Source: Salvia splendens (taxonomy: Eukaryota > Streptophyta > Magnoliopsida > Lamiales > Lamiaceae). From it: a stretch of 64,000 bases of DNA. A model generated the notes under the pieces. It saw only the letters and a list, made by a program, of their open reading frames with translations, made no database searches and was not told the DNA's origin. Positions 11,568 to 20,837 of the stretch are shown here, in pieces (within the stretch, counting starts at the first letter, position 1; each line of letters begins with the position of its first letter). Position numbers and translations under genes: made by a program. The DNA is taken from contig NC_056045.1 in the NCBI RefSeq assembly GCF_004379255.2, forward strand, positions 10,815,593-10,879,592. The letters are read 5' to 3'.

Positions 11568-12018
11568 GAGCATCTCCAGTGGCGGCCTTCCGGTAGGACG
11601 TCGGGTCGGACGTGCGGAAGGGCGTTGGGGACGTCCGCCATTGGAGCATCGAAGGTCGGATACGGACGTCCCGTGAGGACGTCGGGTGTCCTCGGACGTC
11701 CGCCATTGTGGCGTCCAGTCGGACGTCCCGTTTTTAATTTTTTTTTTAAAACTCTATATATACGGCTCGTTGAATTTTATTTCATTCGTATTCTCGGTCA
11801 AATTTTATTTCCGTAAATGTAAATTGTTTTATTTGTAAATGTATGATTTTTTTTATTGCGCGATGTCCTAGTGGGAAGGGCGATGGGAAGGGCGGATTGT
11901 GCAGGGGATGTCCTAGTGACGTGGCAGTGGGATGGGAAGTCCTAGTGACGTGGCAGGAGGTGTTTTTGGGATGTCCTAGTGGATGTCCTAATGGGACATC
12001 CGCCCACTGGAGATGCTC
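11568..12018. mobile_element. Tourist/Harbinger MITE, 451 bp
   Basis: Terminal repeats GAGCATCTCCAGTGG and its exact complement CCACTGGAGATGCTC, flanked by TAA at 11565-11567 and 12019-12021. The left half has repeated GGACGTC/GACGTCC motifs, the right half repeated ATGTCCTAGTG. No coding capacity, so it is non-autonomous and would depend on a PIF/Harbinger transposase. Confidence 0.92.
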
Positions 12019-12021
12019 TAA

Positions 12022-12574
12022 GCTAACGGTGGTTACAAAAAAATGAAAAACCAAAAGGTGTACACATTAAATACATTGAAATTAGAAATTAAACATGTTA
12101 AACAAATAATAGAGAAATGCTTTGAGAGTGAACAATTATACAATTGAAAGAGAACAAAGAAATGCTAGAATACAATTACACAAATGAAAGAGGACAAATT
12201 AATGCTTTGAAATTTGAATTTTGACGTGTTATCTATCTTCACCTCATGTCTTTTATAGGTACAAGTTGATGATACGAAAATTATGAAATTAAACCACTAT
12301 TAAATAATTATAAACTAATAATGGTTATAAGAAAATGGAAAGCCAAAATGTGAATACTTTGAAATTAAAAAATTAAATATATAAATGTTGAATAAAAATT
12401 TTATAATCATTAAAAAATTTTGTTGTCTCCTAAGATTCGAAGAAGATATTTGATTATAATAAATATTTTTTTATATTGTTATAATAACATTCGTGTTATA
12501 TATTATTAAAAAACCTATAATAAGATTTTTATTATTTTAAAAAATCTTTTCACCTCCACTTTCTTTAATTATTA
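12022..12574. other. AT-rich gene-free interval
   Basis: Very AT-rich with microsatellite-like runs. No ORF, terminal repeats or RNA gene recognised. Confidence 0.5.
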
Positions 12575-13844
12575 GAGCATTTGACAATGGAGGGCCGATG
12601 GAGGGGCCTTCCCCTTCGGCCTCCATCATCCCACCACTGCGGCGGATGAGCCGTCGCTCAGCTCCCTCCCATCTCCCAATGACAGATCCAGGATTTTTTG
12701 TTTGGGGGTACGTAAATAAATTATTGACTCGGAGCTTCAAATCTGGTTGGTCCTCTTTCCAATTAATTTTCTAATTAAAAGAATTCTTTGTATAAAAAAT
12801 TTAATAACTTTTTAATGACACTATTAGTTCGTTGTATATTGAAAGTGGATAGCTTTGATGTTAATATTTGAATGACTTCACTATTTGTAATGAAGATTTT
12901 TAGATTTATATATTATGTTGAAAAGATGTAGTACTACCACATTAGAAAAGAATTAAACTACATTAGAAAATTCAAATAAAAAAAATTATAGAAGATAAGT
13001 GCATTAGAAAAGAATTGAAATGATTAAAAAAAATACATTATGTCAAAAAAAATGTATTAGAAGAAAATAAAAAAATATATGTGAGGATATTAGGGAAAAC
13101 AGAAAAATATGCATAATCAACCACTAGGCTAGCAAAGGAATATGAGAGAAATACATCTAAATGCATTATTATACTCTATTTTGGGGTACAGTTGTAACCT
13201 TTTTACAATGTGGATACGCCACTGCCTCTTCCCAGAAAGGCCGTTGTATCGGTCTTAGCCGATCCTATAGGGTCGTCGATCGGCCCTCCATTGTGGTGAG
13301 AGGGCCGACGATCTGCCCTATGATATTTTTTTTTGCTGAAACAAAAAGAGAGGAAGAGAAAGAAGAAAACGCTGGAGGAGGAAGAAGAAGGAAAACAACA
13401 CTAGAGGAGGAAGAAGAAGAAAATTGAACCCTAATTTATATTTAAACTATAAATTAGTGGGCCAATAATTTTATTAAATAAATGGACTATAAATTAGTGT
13501 GCCAATAATTTTATTAAATTAATGGACTATAAATTAGAGATTGCCTAATTTAAGTTTTCATTTAATTAATTAATAAGTTGTCACATATTTGAGATAAATT
13601 AAAATTTATTTCATGTACTATAATATTTTTACATTTTAATTTAATTAAGTTAATAACATATTAAATATAAAAGTGCTAAAAAATTAAAATAAAATAATGA
13701 TGATGTGGAAATGAAATGGAAAAGGAAGGGCCTTATAGGACGACCCTTCCATTGTGGGGGAGATAGGCCCTTTCAAAAAATGATGATGTGGAAATAATAA
13801 AAAAAGAAGGGACCTATGGGAGGGCTCGACCATTGCTAATGCTC
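12575..13844. mobile_element. Tourist/Harbinger MITE, 1270 bp including a nested insertion
   Basis: Terminal repeats GAGCATTTGACAATGG at the left and the complement of CCATTGCTAATGCTC at the right, flanked by TTA at 12572-12574 and 13845-13847. The inside contains GGGCCGATGG/GGGCCGACGAT subterminal motifs and an AAGAAGAGG-rich stretch (13345-13425). A second element (12677-13224) appears nested in its left part. Confidence 0.8.
12677..13224. mobile_element. Nested hAT-like MITE
   Basis: Begins CAATGACAGATCCAGGATTT and ends GTGGATACGCCACTG. The ends are imperfect inverted repeats of the common plant type CAGTGGCGGATCCAGGA. The possible 8-bp flanks CCATCTCC and CCTCTTCC match at only 5 of 8 positions, so the hAT assignment is tentative. 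The interior is AT-rich and non-coding. Confidence 0.55.
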
Positions 13845-13847
13845 TTA

Positions 13848-14358
13848 CTCTCTCTGTCCCCCATTAAATATACTACTCCCGTCGTCCAAGAAAAATAGGA
13901 CACATTGGGAATGACACAAGTTTTAATGTGAAATTGATAAAGTAAGAGAGAAGAGAAAAAAGTAAGAGAGAAGTAGTGTTAGTGGAATGTGAGGTACATA
14001 TTATTAGTAATAAAAAAGGGAAAAAAGTAAGAGAAAAGTTTTTGAAAACTTTCTTTTTTTTAAATGTGCTCTATTTTTTGTGAATAATAAAAAAATGACA
14101 AATGTGCTCTATTTTTCGTGGACGGATGAAGTACTATATTTTTCCTTTTTTGTCCGTCCGCCAATAAATATTTTATTTCACTTTTACTCTTTTTGGTAAG
14201 TGAACCATATATTCCACTCACATTTTAACACAAAACTAATATATAAAAGTAAGACCCACCTCCACTAACTTTTTTCTATCACTTTGTTTCATAAATCCAA
14301 GCAATTTCTTAAAACTTGCGGTTGTCAAAATTGGGACATTTATTAGCGGATGGGGGAG
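13848..14358. mobile_element. Stowaway-like MITE containing a second Stowaway
   Basis: Left end CTCTCTCTGTCCCCCATTAA and right end TTATTAGCGGATGGGGGAG, then TA at 14359. These are imperfect inverted repeats. The insert at 13876-14131 divides it. A further internal GTCCGTCCGCCAATAAAT near 14152 looks like an additional terminal repeat, so the outer unit may be composite. Confidence 0.55.
13876..14131. mobile_element. Stowaway MITE, 256 bp (nested)
   Basis: Terminal repeats CTCCCGTCGTCCAAGAAAAA and the complement of TTTTTCGTGGACGGATGAAG, flanked by TA at 13874-13875 and 14132-14133. AT-rich interior without ORFs. Confidence 0.85.
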
Positions 14359-14412
14359 TATAAAATAAATAAAATCTTTTCATTTTTTTATTTTATTTAA
14401 AAATACATAGTA

Positions 14413-14871
14413 CTCCCTTCGTTTCCTCATATTGAGGCGAAATTTTTCGACACCGAGTTTAAGAAAAGGTTGTGTAGTGCGTTAAGTAGATAGAATATGC
14501 ACTTTGGGTTCAGCACAGATTTTAATGCAAAATTGGTAAAGTAAGAGAGGCAGAGAGAAAAAATAATTAAAGTATTGTTAGTGAGAAATGAGTCCCATCT
14601 CATTAGAGAGAAAATAGTTTCCAAAATTGTAAAGTGCATATTCTTGTGGGACGAATTAAAAAGGAAATAATGTATATTCTTGTGGGGGCGGATGGAGCAT
14701 TAGCTATTTAAGAAAGAGTTATGTAATGTGTTAAGTAAATAGATAAAAAAAAGAGAAAGTAAAGCAAGAGTGGTAAAAGTTGTTAATTATTAGCTATTTA
14801 TGGAAACGATCCAACTATGTGAGAACTTTTTAAAAAGAAAAAATGAATAAACTATGAGAAAATAGATGGAG
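14413..14871. mobile_element. Composite Stowaway-like MITE
   Basis: Outer ends CTCCCTTCGTTTCCTCATA and the complement of TATGAGAAAATAGATGGAG, flanked by TA at 14411-14412 and 14872-14873. A diverged copy of the MITE at 20068-20290 is embedded (AATATGCACTTTGGGTTC at 14496). The motif GTGTAGTGCGTTAAGTAGATAG recurs as GTAATGTGTTAAGTAAATAG near 14724, so the insertion duplicated or split the host unit. Confidence 0.65.
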
Positions 14872-14873
14872 TA

Positions 14874-15289
14874 ATATTTTTGTTATTGTCTTCAAAACTA
14901 CATATAGATATAATTGAAAATATTATTATAACAATATAATTATACATCGTCTTATTACAAATTAAATAATCTGAGCGGCTAATATCGTTCGAATAAAAAA
15001 GCCCTAGCTTCTGAAAATTCTATATTTAAGTGGACTCTGTCTGGTGCCGGCTTCACAATTCAACACACGCAGCAGATCCTCTCTCTGCTCATCTTTCTAT
15101 TCTCTGTGTCAAACGATCTTCCTAATTTCATTATCAATATTGTTTCCAATTTATCACTGATTATTCAATGCCAGATGAAGATTTATAAATCTTATCCTAC
15201 ACACTGAATCTCTGTGTTGATTGATTACTCCGTTTATTATCTAATTTTCATTTTTATTTGTTAAAAAAAGGCAATTGATGTGAAATTAT
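14874..15289 (+). other. Gene-free interval with promoter/leader-like features
   Basis: AT-rich to 14990. Then TCTATATTTAAGTGG (15020) is followed by CT-rich leader-like sequence (15070-15110). No coding sequence follows. It may be a 5' UTR remnant or further captured sequence. A block at 15196-15245 (CTACACACTGAATC...TTATTATCTAAT) resembles 16479-16525 on the other side of the Pack-MULE. Confidence 0.3.
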
Positions 15290-15298
15290 ATTATTTTA

Positions 15299-15477
15299 GA
15301 CTAAAGTCTCAATTTGATCCTTAACATATTGCGTTTTTTTTATTTTGGTTCAAAACATTATCTTTTGAATTATTCGGTCCCTCACATTTGAAATCGGATC
15401 ACATTTGGTCCATTTTGGACGGTTCCGTCAAATTTTTGATGGTTTTAATTACCGGGTCACAAATTCGTCACTAACGA
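15299..15477 (+). repeat. Left terminal inverted repeat of the Pack-MULE
   Basis: Pairs with 16300-16474 in inverted orientation. Shared blocks include TTATCTTTTGAATTATTCGG, ATCGGATCACATTTGGTCC and GGACGGTTCCGTCAAATTTT. Transcription through both arms could form a hairpin (inference). Confidence 0.88.
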
Positions 15478-15823
15478 GGAGAAACTGATCCGTCACAAAT
15501 CCGTCACAACTTTATTGAAACAGATTTCCATAACTGTTAGTCTGTAGTGAAACAGCAGCTCAGTTTCCTCCTCTGTATAGTTGGAATTTCGCAAGAAACT
15601 AGTCGGAAACTTTGAATCAATCGTTTGCAGTTGACTCGCGTTGCCTTCTCCGACGACTGCTGTATCCGTCTCCCAAGAACAATCCAACTATCTTCTATAT
15701 AGTGAGTAGTACGCATTTTTTTACACCTTTTCAAATCATTCCCGTTGCACAATATTTTTCCCAAACAACGCAGCAAAACTGCTCCATTTCATAATCTGCA
15801 GCTGAGATTCTCGATCGGCGGCG

Positions 15824-15997
15824 ATGGGGAGCTATTTGAAGGATTTTTCCGATGTGAAGCCGAAGAACTCGACCGAGGAGGCGCTGCAGCAATGGAGGAA
15901 TGCTTGTTGGTTGGTGAAGAATCGGAAGAGGAGATTTCACTTCACTGCTAATCTTTCCAAGCGTTTCGAAGTTCGTGAGATCCAGAAATCCAATCAG
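15824..15997 (+). pseudogene. Exon 1 of an autoinhibited Ca2+-ATPase (ACA1/ACA2-like), captured fragment
   Basis: 58 open codons from ATG 15824. The product begins MGSYLKDFSDVKPKNSTEEA, continues LQQWRNACWLVKNRKRRFHF and ends in TANLSKRFEVREIQKSNQ. This is the N-terminal autoinhibitory, calmodulin-binding region of plant type IIB P-type Ca2+ pumps; the Trp followed by the basic KNRKRRF cluster is its hallmark. The exon ends CAG with a GT donor at 15998, as at a normal exon 1 boundary, and intron-like sequence follows to about 16240. No membrane segments or ATPase core follow, so no pump can be made. The 5' UTR at about 15500-15823 was probably captured too. There are no stops or frameshifts, which suggests fairly recent capture. 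Confidence 0.88.
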
Positions 15998-16252
15998 GTT
16001 AAATAGCTTCTTCTCCCCCCCCCCCTCTCTCATTCAATATGAAGTATGCGGTTTGTTTGCGATTGATTCGGTTTAATTCGGCTTAAATGAACTCTTTTGC
16101 TAGTGATTTGAAGTGGATAATTTGGTTAATTAGTAGGCTAGATTAAAATGAAGCATGAATTTCGGGTTAATTAAGTTTATAGATTTGGAATTTTTAAGAT
16201 TTCAAGACTTTTTGATGTTGTTGTATTGCCCCCATTAGTTTCCCAAAGAACT

Positions 16253-16307
16253 CGCATCGTGTTCTCGCGCGTATTGCCGGTAGCCGCATCGTGTTCTCGC
16301 GCGTATT
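16253..16307 (+). repeat. Two-copy 32-bp tandem repeat inside the Pack-MULE
   Basis: CGCATCGTGTTCTCGCGCGT occurs at 16253 and 16285, linked by ATTGCCGGTAGC, directly next to the right terminal repeat. Likely filler or slippage at the internal junction. Confidence 0.8.
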
Positions 16308-16474
16308 AGTGACGGATTTGTGACACGGTAATTAAAACCGTAAAAAATTTGACGGAACCGTCCAAAATGGACCAAATGTGATCCGATTTTAAATGTAAGG
16401 GACCGAATAATTCAAAAGATAATGTTTTGGACAAAAAAATGCAATATGTTAACGACCAAATTGGGACTTTAGTC
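16300..16474 (-). repeat. Right terminal inverted repeat of the Pack-MULE
   Basis: Inverted partner of 15299-15477, with the same blocks on the opposite strand (AAAATTTGACGGAACCGTCC and CCGAATAATTCAAAAGATAA). It ends at C16474 before the 9-bp duplication. Confidence 0.88.
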
Positions 16475-16483
16475 ATTATTCTA

Positions 16484-16781
16484 CACTGAATTTGATGTGG
16501 ACTACAACTCCGCTTATTACCTAATGCCTTCATCTTTCAAAATACCCTTCTTTTTTTTATTTTGATTTGATTAGTTGTTAATCACTAGAAAATTTTGATG
16601 CTTGAGTTTTTATCCTAAAGCTTTGTTTATCCTAAAACTTATGAATGACGAACTTAAAAGCCAGACTACAATTATCTGATCGATGGATCTTAAATAAATT
16701 TTTTTTTCCAAATTTTTATCCTAAAGCTTTGTTTATCTCATTTTTATATTTCAAGTTTGTTTGGTGTTCTCGCCAATCTTA
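16484..16781. other. AT-rich gene-free interval
   Basis: No gene seen. TTTTTATCCTAAAGCTTTG appears twice (about 16606 and 16716), a short local duplication. Confidence 0.5.
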
Positions 16782-16980
16782 GAGCATTAGCAATATGGTG
16801 CTTTCCACTGCCTTGCGGAACAGTGGTTGGGAAGGGCCTTATTGCAACCGCATGAGAGCGTCCACAATGTTCGCTTTAGTGTGGTTGCAAAATCAACATT
16901 TCTTAGTCCGACTCTTCCTTTTGCAGTGTTTTCGCTCTAGTTCTTCCCTTTTCATCACCCATTCTTTATTTAAATTTTAA
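16782..16980. mobile_element. Harbinger-type element end (unpaired)
   Basis: TTA then GAGCATTAGCAATATGGTG, the usual left terminus of Tourist/Harbinger MITEs in this window. A second similar motif, GAGCGTCCACAATGTTCGC, is at 16857. No convincing right partner was found. A candidate right end, GCTACTGTGAATGCTC, is at 19044-19059 but lacks TTA. Confidence 0.4.
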
Positions 16981-17148
16981 TGTTATTATTTTTATTTTTG
17001 TTTTCATATATTATAAATAGTAAAATTAAATATTAAATTAAATAAAAAGCATAAATTACATAATTTAAAAAAAGTGTTACAAATTTTATATTTAATTTTA
17101 ATTTTTTTGTTTTCAAATAATAAATAGCAAAATACCTATTATATACTA

Positions 17149-17316
17149 CTCTCTCCATCCCATAAAATGTTTCACTTTTCATTTTAGTTTCCTTTAATGT
17201 AGTTCCCTCTCACATTAATATAAATATTATATTTTCTCTCCCTTTAACACAAAATAAAACCTACTAAAATCTTGTATCGTCCCATGAGTGTGACATCTTT
17301 TGTGGGACAGAGGGAG
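17149..17316. mobile_element. Stowaway MITE, 168 bp
   Basis: Terminal repeats CTCTCTCCATCCCATAAAATG and the complement of CATCTTTTGTGGGACAGAGG, flanked by TA at 17147-17148 and 17317-17318. Non-coding. Confidence 0.85.
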
Positions 17317-17482
17317 TATAAAACACAACAAATTTTAATAAAACACCTACATTAATTGAAAAAAAAATACTTACATTACATAAATTAAAATTACATTACT
17401 ATAAAAATATAAATTAAAATTACATTTCAAGACATTAGAGCAGTAGCAATGGGAGCTGATTGCAAGGGCCGATCGATGCCCA

Positions 17483-17508
17483 CCCCCCCCCCCCCCCCCC
17501 CCCCCCCC
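17483..17508 (+). repeat. C26 homopolymer
   Basis: 26 consecutive C residues near the left end of the MITE at 17438. The G/C-rich ORFs crossing it on both strands (proline or glycine runs) are artefacts. Its length is probably variable or misread in sequencing. Confidence 0.95.
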
Positions 17509-17848
17509 GCATTGGCTCCCACCTGCTCTCGTGTGGAGAGGGAGCTGATGGCCACTCTTTTGGCCTCCACGCCTCAACCGATGTATTGGCTAGGCCGATT
17601 CTCTCATTTTTTAATTCATTTTTTATAATCTATATATACTCCATTCTGCACCAATTATTCACATTTAATCCCATTTTATTTTATATCACTCTACATTTAA
17701 CTTCTCTCTAGTCACAATATTTTTAATATTTTTATGAATATTTTTAGTTTATTTTTTTCTGTATTTTTTATAAATGTAGGATATTTTCTTTTTAATGAAA
17801 TTTGTTTTTATTGAGTTGTCATTAATTTATTTTTTTTGCTATTTTATA

Positions 17849-18068
17849 CTCCCTTCGTTCCATAGTAATGAAGGCGTTTTTTTTTCAGCACGGAGATTAA
17901 GAAAAATTGTGTTAGGTGAGTTAAGAAAGGGAGGGAGAATAAAGTGGAAAATGAAAAAGGTAGAGAGATGAAGAGAGAAAAAAGTAAGAGTGAGTAAAGC
18001 AGATGTGGAAAAATATGTTGACTTTTACTAAAAAGGGAAATGACTGTATTACTATGGAACAAAGGGAG
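17849..18068. mobile_element. Stowaway MITE, 220 bp (nested)
   Basis: Terminal repeats CTCCCTTCGTTCCATAGTAAT and the complement of ATTACTATGGAACAAAGGGAG, nearly perfect, flanked by TA at 17847-17848 and 18069-18070. Among the best preserved MITEs here. Confidence 0.92.
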
Positions 18069-18277
18069 TATCATTTTATTTCATACTAACAATTAAAAGT
18101 AAAATATAAAAATACTGTTGATGTGGAAATGAGATGTACTCTGAGATGGGCTCTGGGATAGACTCTCACTGTAGGGAGATAGGCTATGAGATGAGCTTGC
18201 TGACATGACAAGTAAAAAATGGAGATATGCTCTGAGATGGGCGCTCCGGAGATAGATCACCATTGCTAGTGCTCTTA

Positions 18278-19104
18278 CCAATAGGCTAAACATAGATTTT
18301 GTATTGAAATCAAACAAAGTTTTATATAAAGCAACAAAAACTCGTTTTAAGTGTAAAACTAATTGTTCTACATTGAAATAACAAAGAAACTTGGAGTTGA
18401 AAATCTATCTATAAAACTATCATTTATCCCACATCAAAGCCACAATGAAAGTTGGAGTTTATAACCTATCTTTAAAAGGTTTACTCAAGCAATGCAAACT
18501 TGCTCATCTAGTGTGATATTCTACAAAATATAATGTTTCACTAATTCACGGATCCCTTTTTGGTATAGATCATTGTGAAATTATAGTTTTTTTATTTTAA
18601 TTTAAAAAATTAAATTTTTAATTAAAAGTTGATATTTTTTATGATTAAAAACTTATTTTTATCATCCGTCGTCCGTGCTTTTGCAGTGGGCGGACGATGG
18701 ATGACCGTCTGGCGAGGCATCGACCGCGATCGAATGATCGGTCACCCGACTCGTCTGCCCGATCGTCGAGATGATCGTTCACCAATCTTGATGCTATGAG
18801 AGCGGGACGACGCCTATTTCGTGCCGCCTGCCTAGCCGTTCCAAATTTTTTAATTTTTTGCTTTAGTTTTTTATTTCTATACATTTCATTGCACTTCATT
18901 TTTTTAATATTTGAGACATACCAATAATTAACATGAATTAAATTGGACGACATTTGTGAGGGCGGTGGGAAGGGCATAAAGAATGGGAGGGCTGTGATTA
19001 TGTCGCAGAAGAAAATTGGAAGGACAGTGAGAGGGCAAGGTGTAGCTACTGTGAATGCTCATATAATAAGATGGAGTATTTTTTAGTCTTATATTAGGTT
19101 TATA
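18278..19104. other. Gene-free interval with a Harbinger-like GC-rich block
   Basis: 18278-18640 is AT-rich with nothing recognised. 18661-18830 is GC-rich with GGGCGGACGATGG and repeated CGATCG/GATCGTC motifs like the subterminal array at 10640-10905. GCTACTGTGAATGCTC at 19044-19059 resembles a Harbinger right end. This is probably the right part of a degraded Harbinger element whose left end is uncertain. Confidence 0.4.
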
Positions 19105-20005
19105 CTCCTTCCTTCCAATAATAATATGCATTTTTCTTTTTTTAGTCCGTGTCACACGACTATGCACTTATAATTTTGGACACTCTTTGCACAAAGTGGG
19201 ATTCATTTTCCACTAATAATATTTTTTTATTTTTTTTTATCTCTCTCTTACATTATTAAGGCCATTCGCAACGCTGTCTCTTATCCGTCTCTTAACTATT
19301 CATGGGCCCCACTGTACTTTTCACTCCATCTCTTAACTAAGAGACAGCACCTGCAACCCTCCATCTCTTAACCGTCTCTTAACCATCTCGTCCCTTAACT
19401 ATTCATTCAATTTCATTTTTTATTTTTATTTCCAACAAATTCAATTAATAAAAACACACTTCATTAAATAAAATAAAATAAAATTACAACTTAAAATTCT
19501 AAAAAATTTTTAAAAAAAACATAATTAAAATCCTAAAAAAATATTAAATTTGGGATAAGAATAAAAGAGATGATTTGAGATGAAAATTGGAGAGGAAAGA
19601 GATATGATTTGAGAAGAATAGATGTGTGTTTGTGTGTGTAATGATAATGAAAGAGGAGTATTTATAGAAAAAAAAGAAAAAAAAACCGTTGAACGGTTAT
19701 ATTTTAGTTTTTTTTATTTAAATAGATTTTTTTCAAAAAAATTATTTATTGCGTCACTGTGACGACGCCCACTCGTGGGCCGGCGAGTGGGCATCACGCC
19801 TAGCACCAGCGCGCGCTAGGCGTCTCGGAGGGACGAGCATCTCAGCGAGACAGGGACGAGACGGGACGCTGCAATTCGTCTCTTAACCGTCTCGTCTCAG
19901 AGAGACGAGATAAGAGACGGTTAAGAGATGCATTGCGGATGCTCTAATTGAACATTAAAACTCGTGCCCAATCAAATATTGCATAGTTTTGTGGGACTAA
20001 TGGAA
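19105..20005. mobile_element. Stowaway-like MITE split by a Tourist MITE
   Basis: Left end CTCCTTCCTTCCAATAATAA and right end the complement of CATAGTTTTGTGGGACTAAT, with TA at 19103-19104 and 20006-20007. Without the insert at 19260-19944 and one TAA it would be about 213 bp, a normal Stowaway size. Confidence 0.68.
19260..19944. mobile_element. Tourist/Harbinger MITE, 685 bp (nested)
   Basis: Terminal repeats GGCCATTCGCAACGCTGTCTC and the complement of TGCATTGCGGATGCTC, flanked by TAA at 19257-19259 and 19945-19947. Both subterminal regions carry many copies of CGTCTCTTA or its complement TAAGAGACG. Non-coding. Confidence 0.9.
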
Positions 20006-20067
20006 TACTCAATTTAGTTAGTTATTTGAGTTATGTTTAATTTTAATTAATATTGGTTTAAATTATA

Positions 20068-20290
20068 CTCCCTCCGTCCCCAAAGAATATGCACTTTGGG
20101 TTCGGCATGAGTTTTAATGTAAAATTGGTAAAGTAAGAGAGAAGTAGAGATAAAAAGTAATTAAAGTATTGTTAGTGGAGAATGAGTCTCATCTAATTAG
20201 AGAAAAAAGACTTTCCAAAATTAGAAAGTGTATATTTTTGTGAGACAAACTAAAAAGGAAAGAGTGCATATTCTTGTGGGACCGAGGAAA
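20068..20290. mobile_element. Stowaway MITE, 223 bp
   Basis: Left end CTCCCTCCGTCCCCAAAGAAT, right end the complement of CATATTCTTGTGGGACCGAGG, flanked by TA at 20066-20067 and 20291-20292. A diverged relative is embedded at about 14496-14690. Confidence 0.85.
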
Positions 20291-20292
20291 TA

Positions 20293-20648
20293 TTTCTCTA
20301 TTTAGAACTTTTTTTATGCAAAATATCTTCTAGCATTGAAGCACATTTCTAGTTCTATTAATTAAATAGGAAAATACTACTTTTCTGGTCCTACAAAAAT
20401 ATACAATTACGAGTTTTAATGCACAATTGATAAAATATAGTATTATTTGTACACATAAAGAAGACTTTTAAAATTTAGATAGTGTATAACTAAAAATGAA
20501 TGAGCGCATATTCTTGTGAGACAAATAAAGTACTAACTTTCTTTTTACACTTTTTGCCATCTCTCTTTCTATATATTCTCTCTTTTTTTTTTCTGCTTCT
20601 CTCAAAGGATACATTTGTTAGGTGCTCACAAATCCCCAAACTTTATTA
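20293..20648. other. Degenerate MITE-derived interval
   Basis: AT-rich. Pieces such as GCGCATATTCTTGTGAGACAA (20489) repeat the inner sequence of the neighbouring Stowaway family, but no clean termini remain. No gene seen. Confidence 0.5.
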
Positions 20649-20837
20649 CTGTATCTGTCCCAAGGTAGTTTAGGTATTTCTATTGGATACCAGAATTAAG
20701 AAATTAAGGTGCTAAAAGTTAAAGAGGGGAGAGTAAAGTATGATAGAAGATATAGTTTTTGTCAATAAAAAAATGACTCAACTACCCTGGGACAAATAAA
20801 AAAGGAATACAACTCATCTACATTGGGACCGAGGGAG
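20649..20837. mobile_element. Stowaway MITE, 189 bp
   Basis: Left end CTGTATCTGTCCCAAGGTAG, right end the complement of CTACATTGGGACCGAGGGAG, flanked by TA at 20647-20648 and 20838-20839. It is followed by a further truncated Stowaway-like stretch to about 21010. Confidence 0.8.

Larger units (their letters stand above)
15299..16474 (+). mobile_element. Pack-MULE carrying a Ca2+-ATPase gene fragment, 1176 bp
   Basis: Long terminal inverted repeats of about 180 bp (15299-15477 and 16300-16474), roughly 85-90% identical by eye, starting GACTAAAGTCTCAATTTG at the left and the complement of CAAATTGGGACTTTAGTC at the right. The flanks ATTATTTTA (15290-15298) and ATTATTCTA (16475-16483) match at 8 of 9 positions, the size of a Mutator target duplication. 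There is no transposase. The interior carries the 5' UTR, exon 1 and start of intron 1 of an ACA-type calcium pump. Confidence 0.85.
17438..18274. mobile_element. Tourist/Harbinger MITE, 837 bp with a nested Stowaway
   Basis: Terminal repeats GAGCAGTAGCAATGGGAGC and the complement of CACCATTGCTAGTGCTC, flanked by TTA at 17435-17437 and 18275-18277. The right half has repeated CTCTGAGATGGGC motifs. It contains a 26-bp C run (17483-17508) and the Stowaway at 17849-18068. Confidence 0.88.

Noticed and set aside
15493..16033. Minus-strand ORFs of 60-100 codons in the Pack-MULE
   Set aside because: Antisense to the recognised Ca2+-ATPase exon and its leader.
17371..17711. Poly-Gly and poly-Pro ORFs on both strands
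   Set aside because: Created by the C26 homopolymer in a MITE.
16782..19059. A single large Harbinger element spanning this interval
   Set aside because: The right flank lacks the TTA duplication and the end repeats match poorly, so I report only the separate ends.
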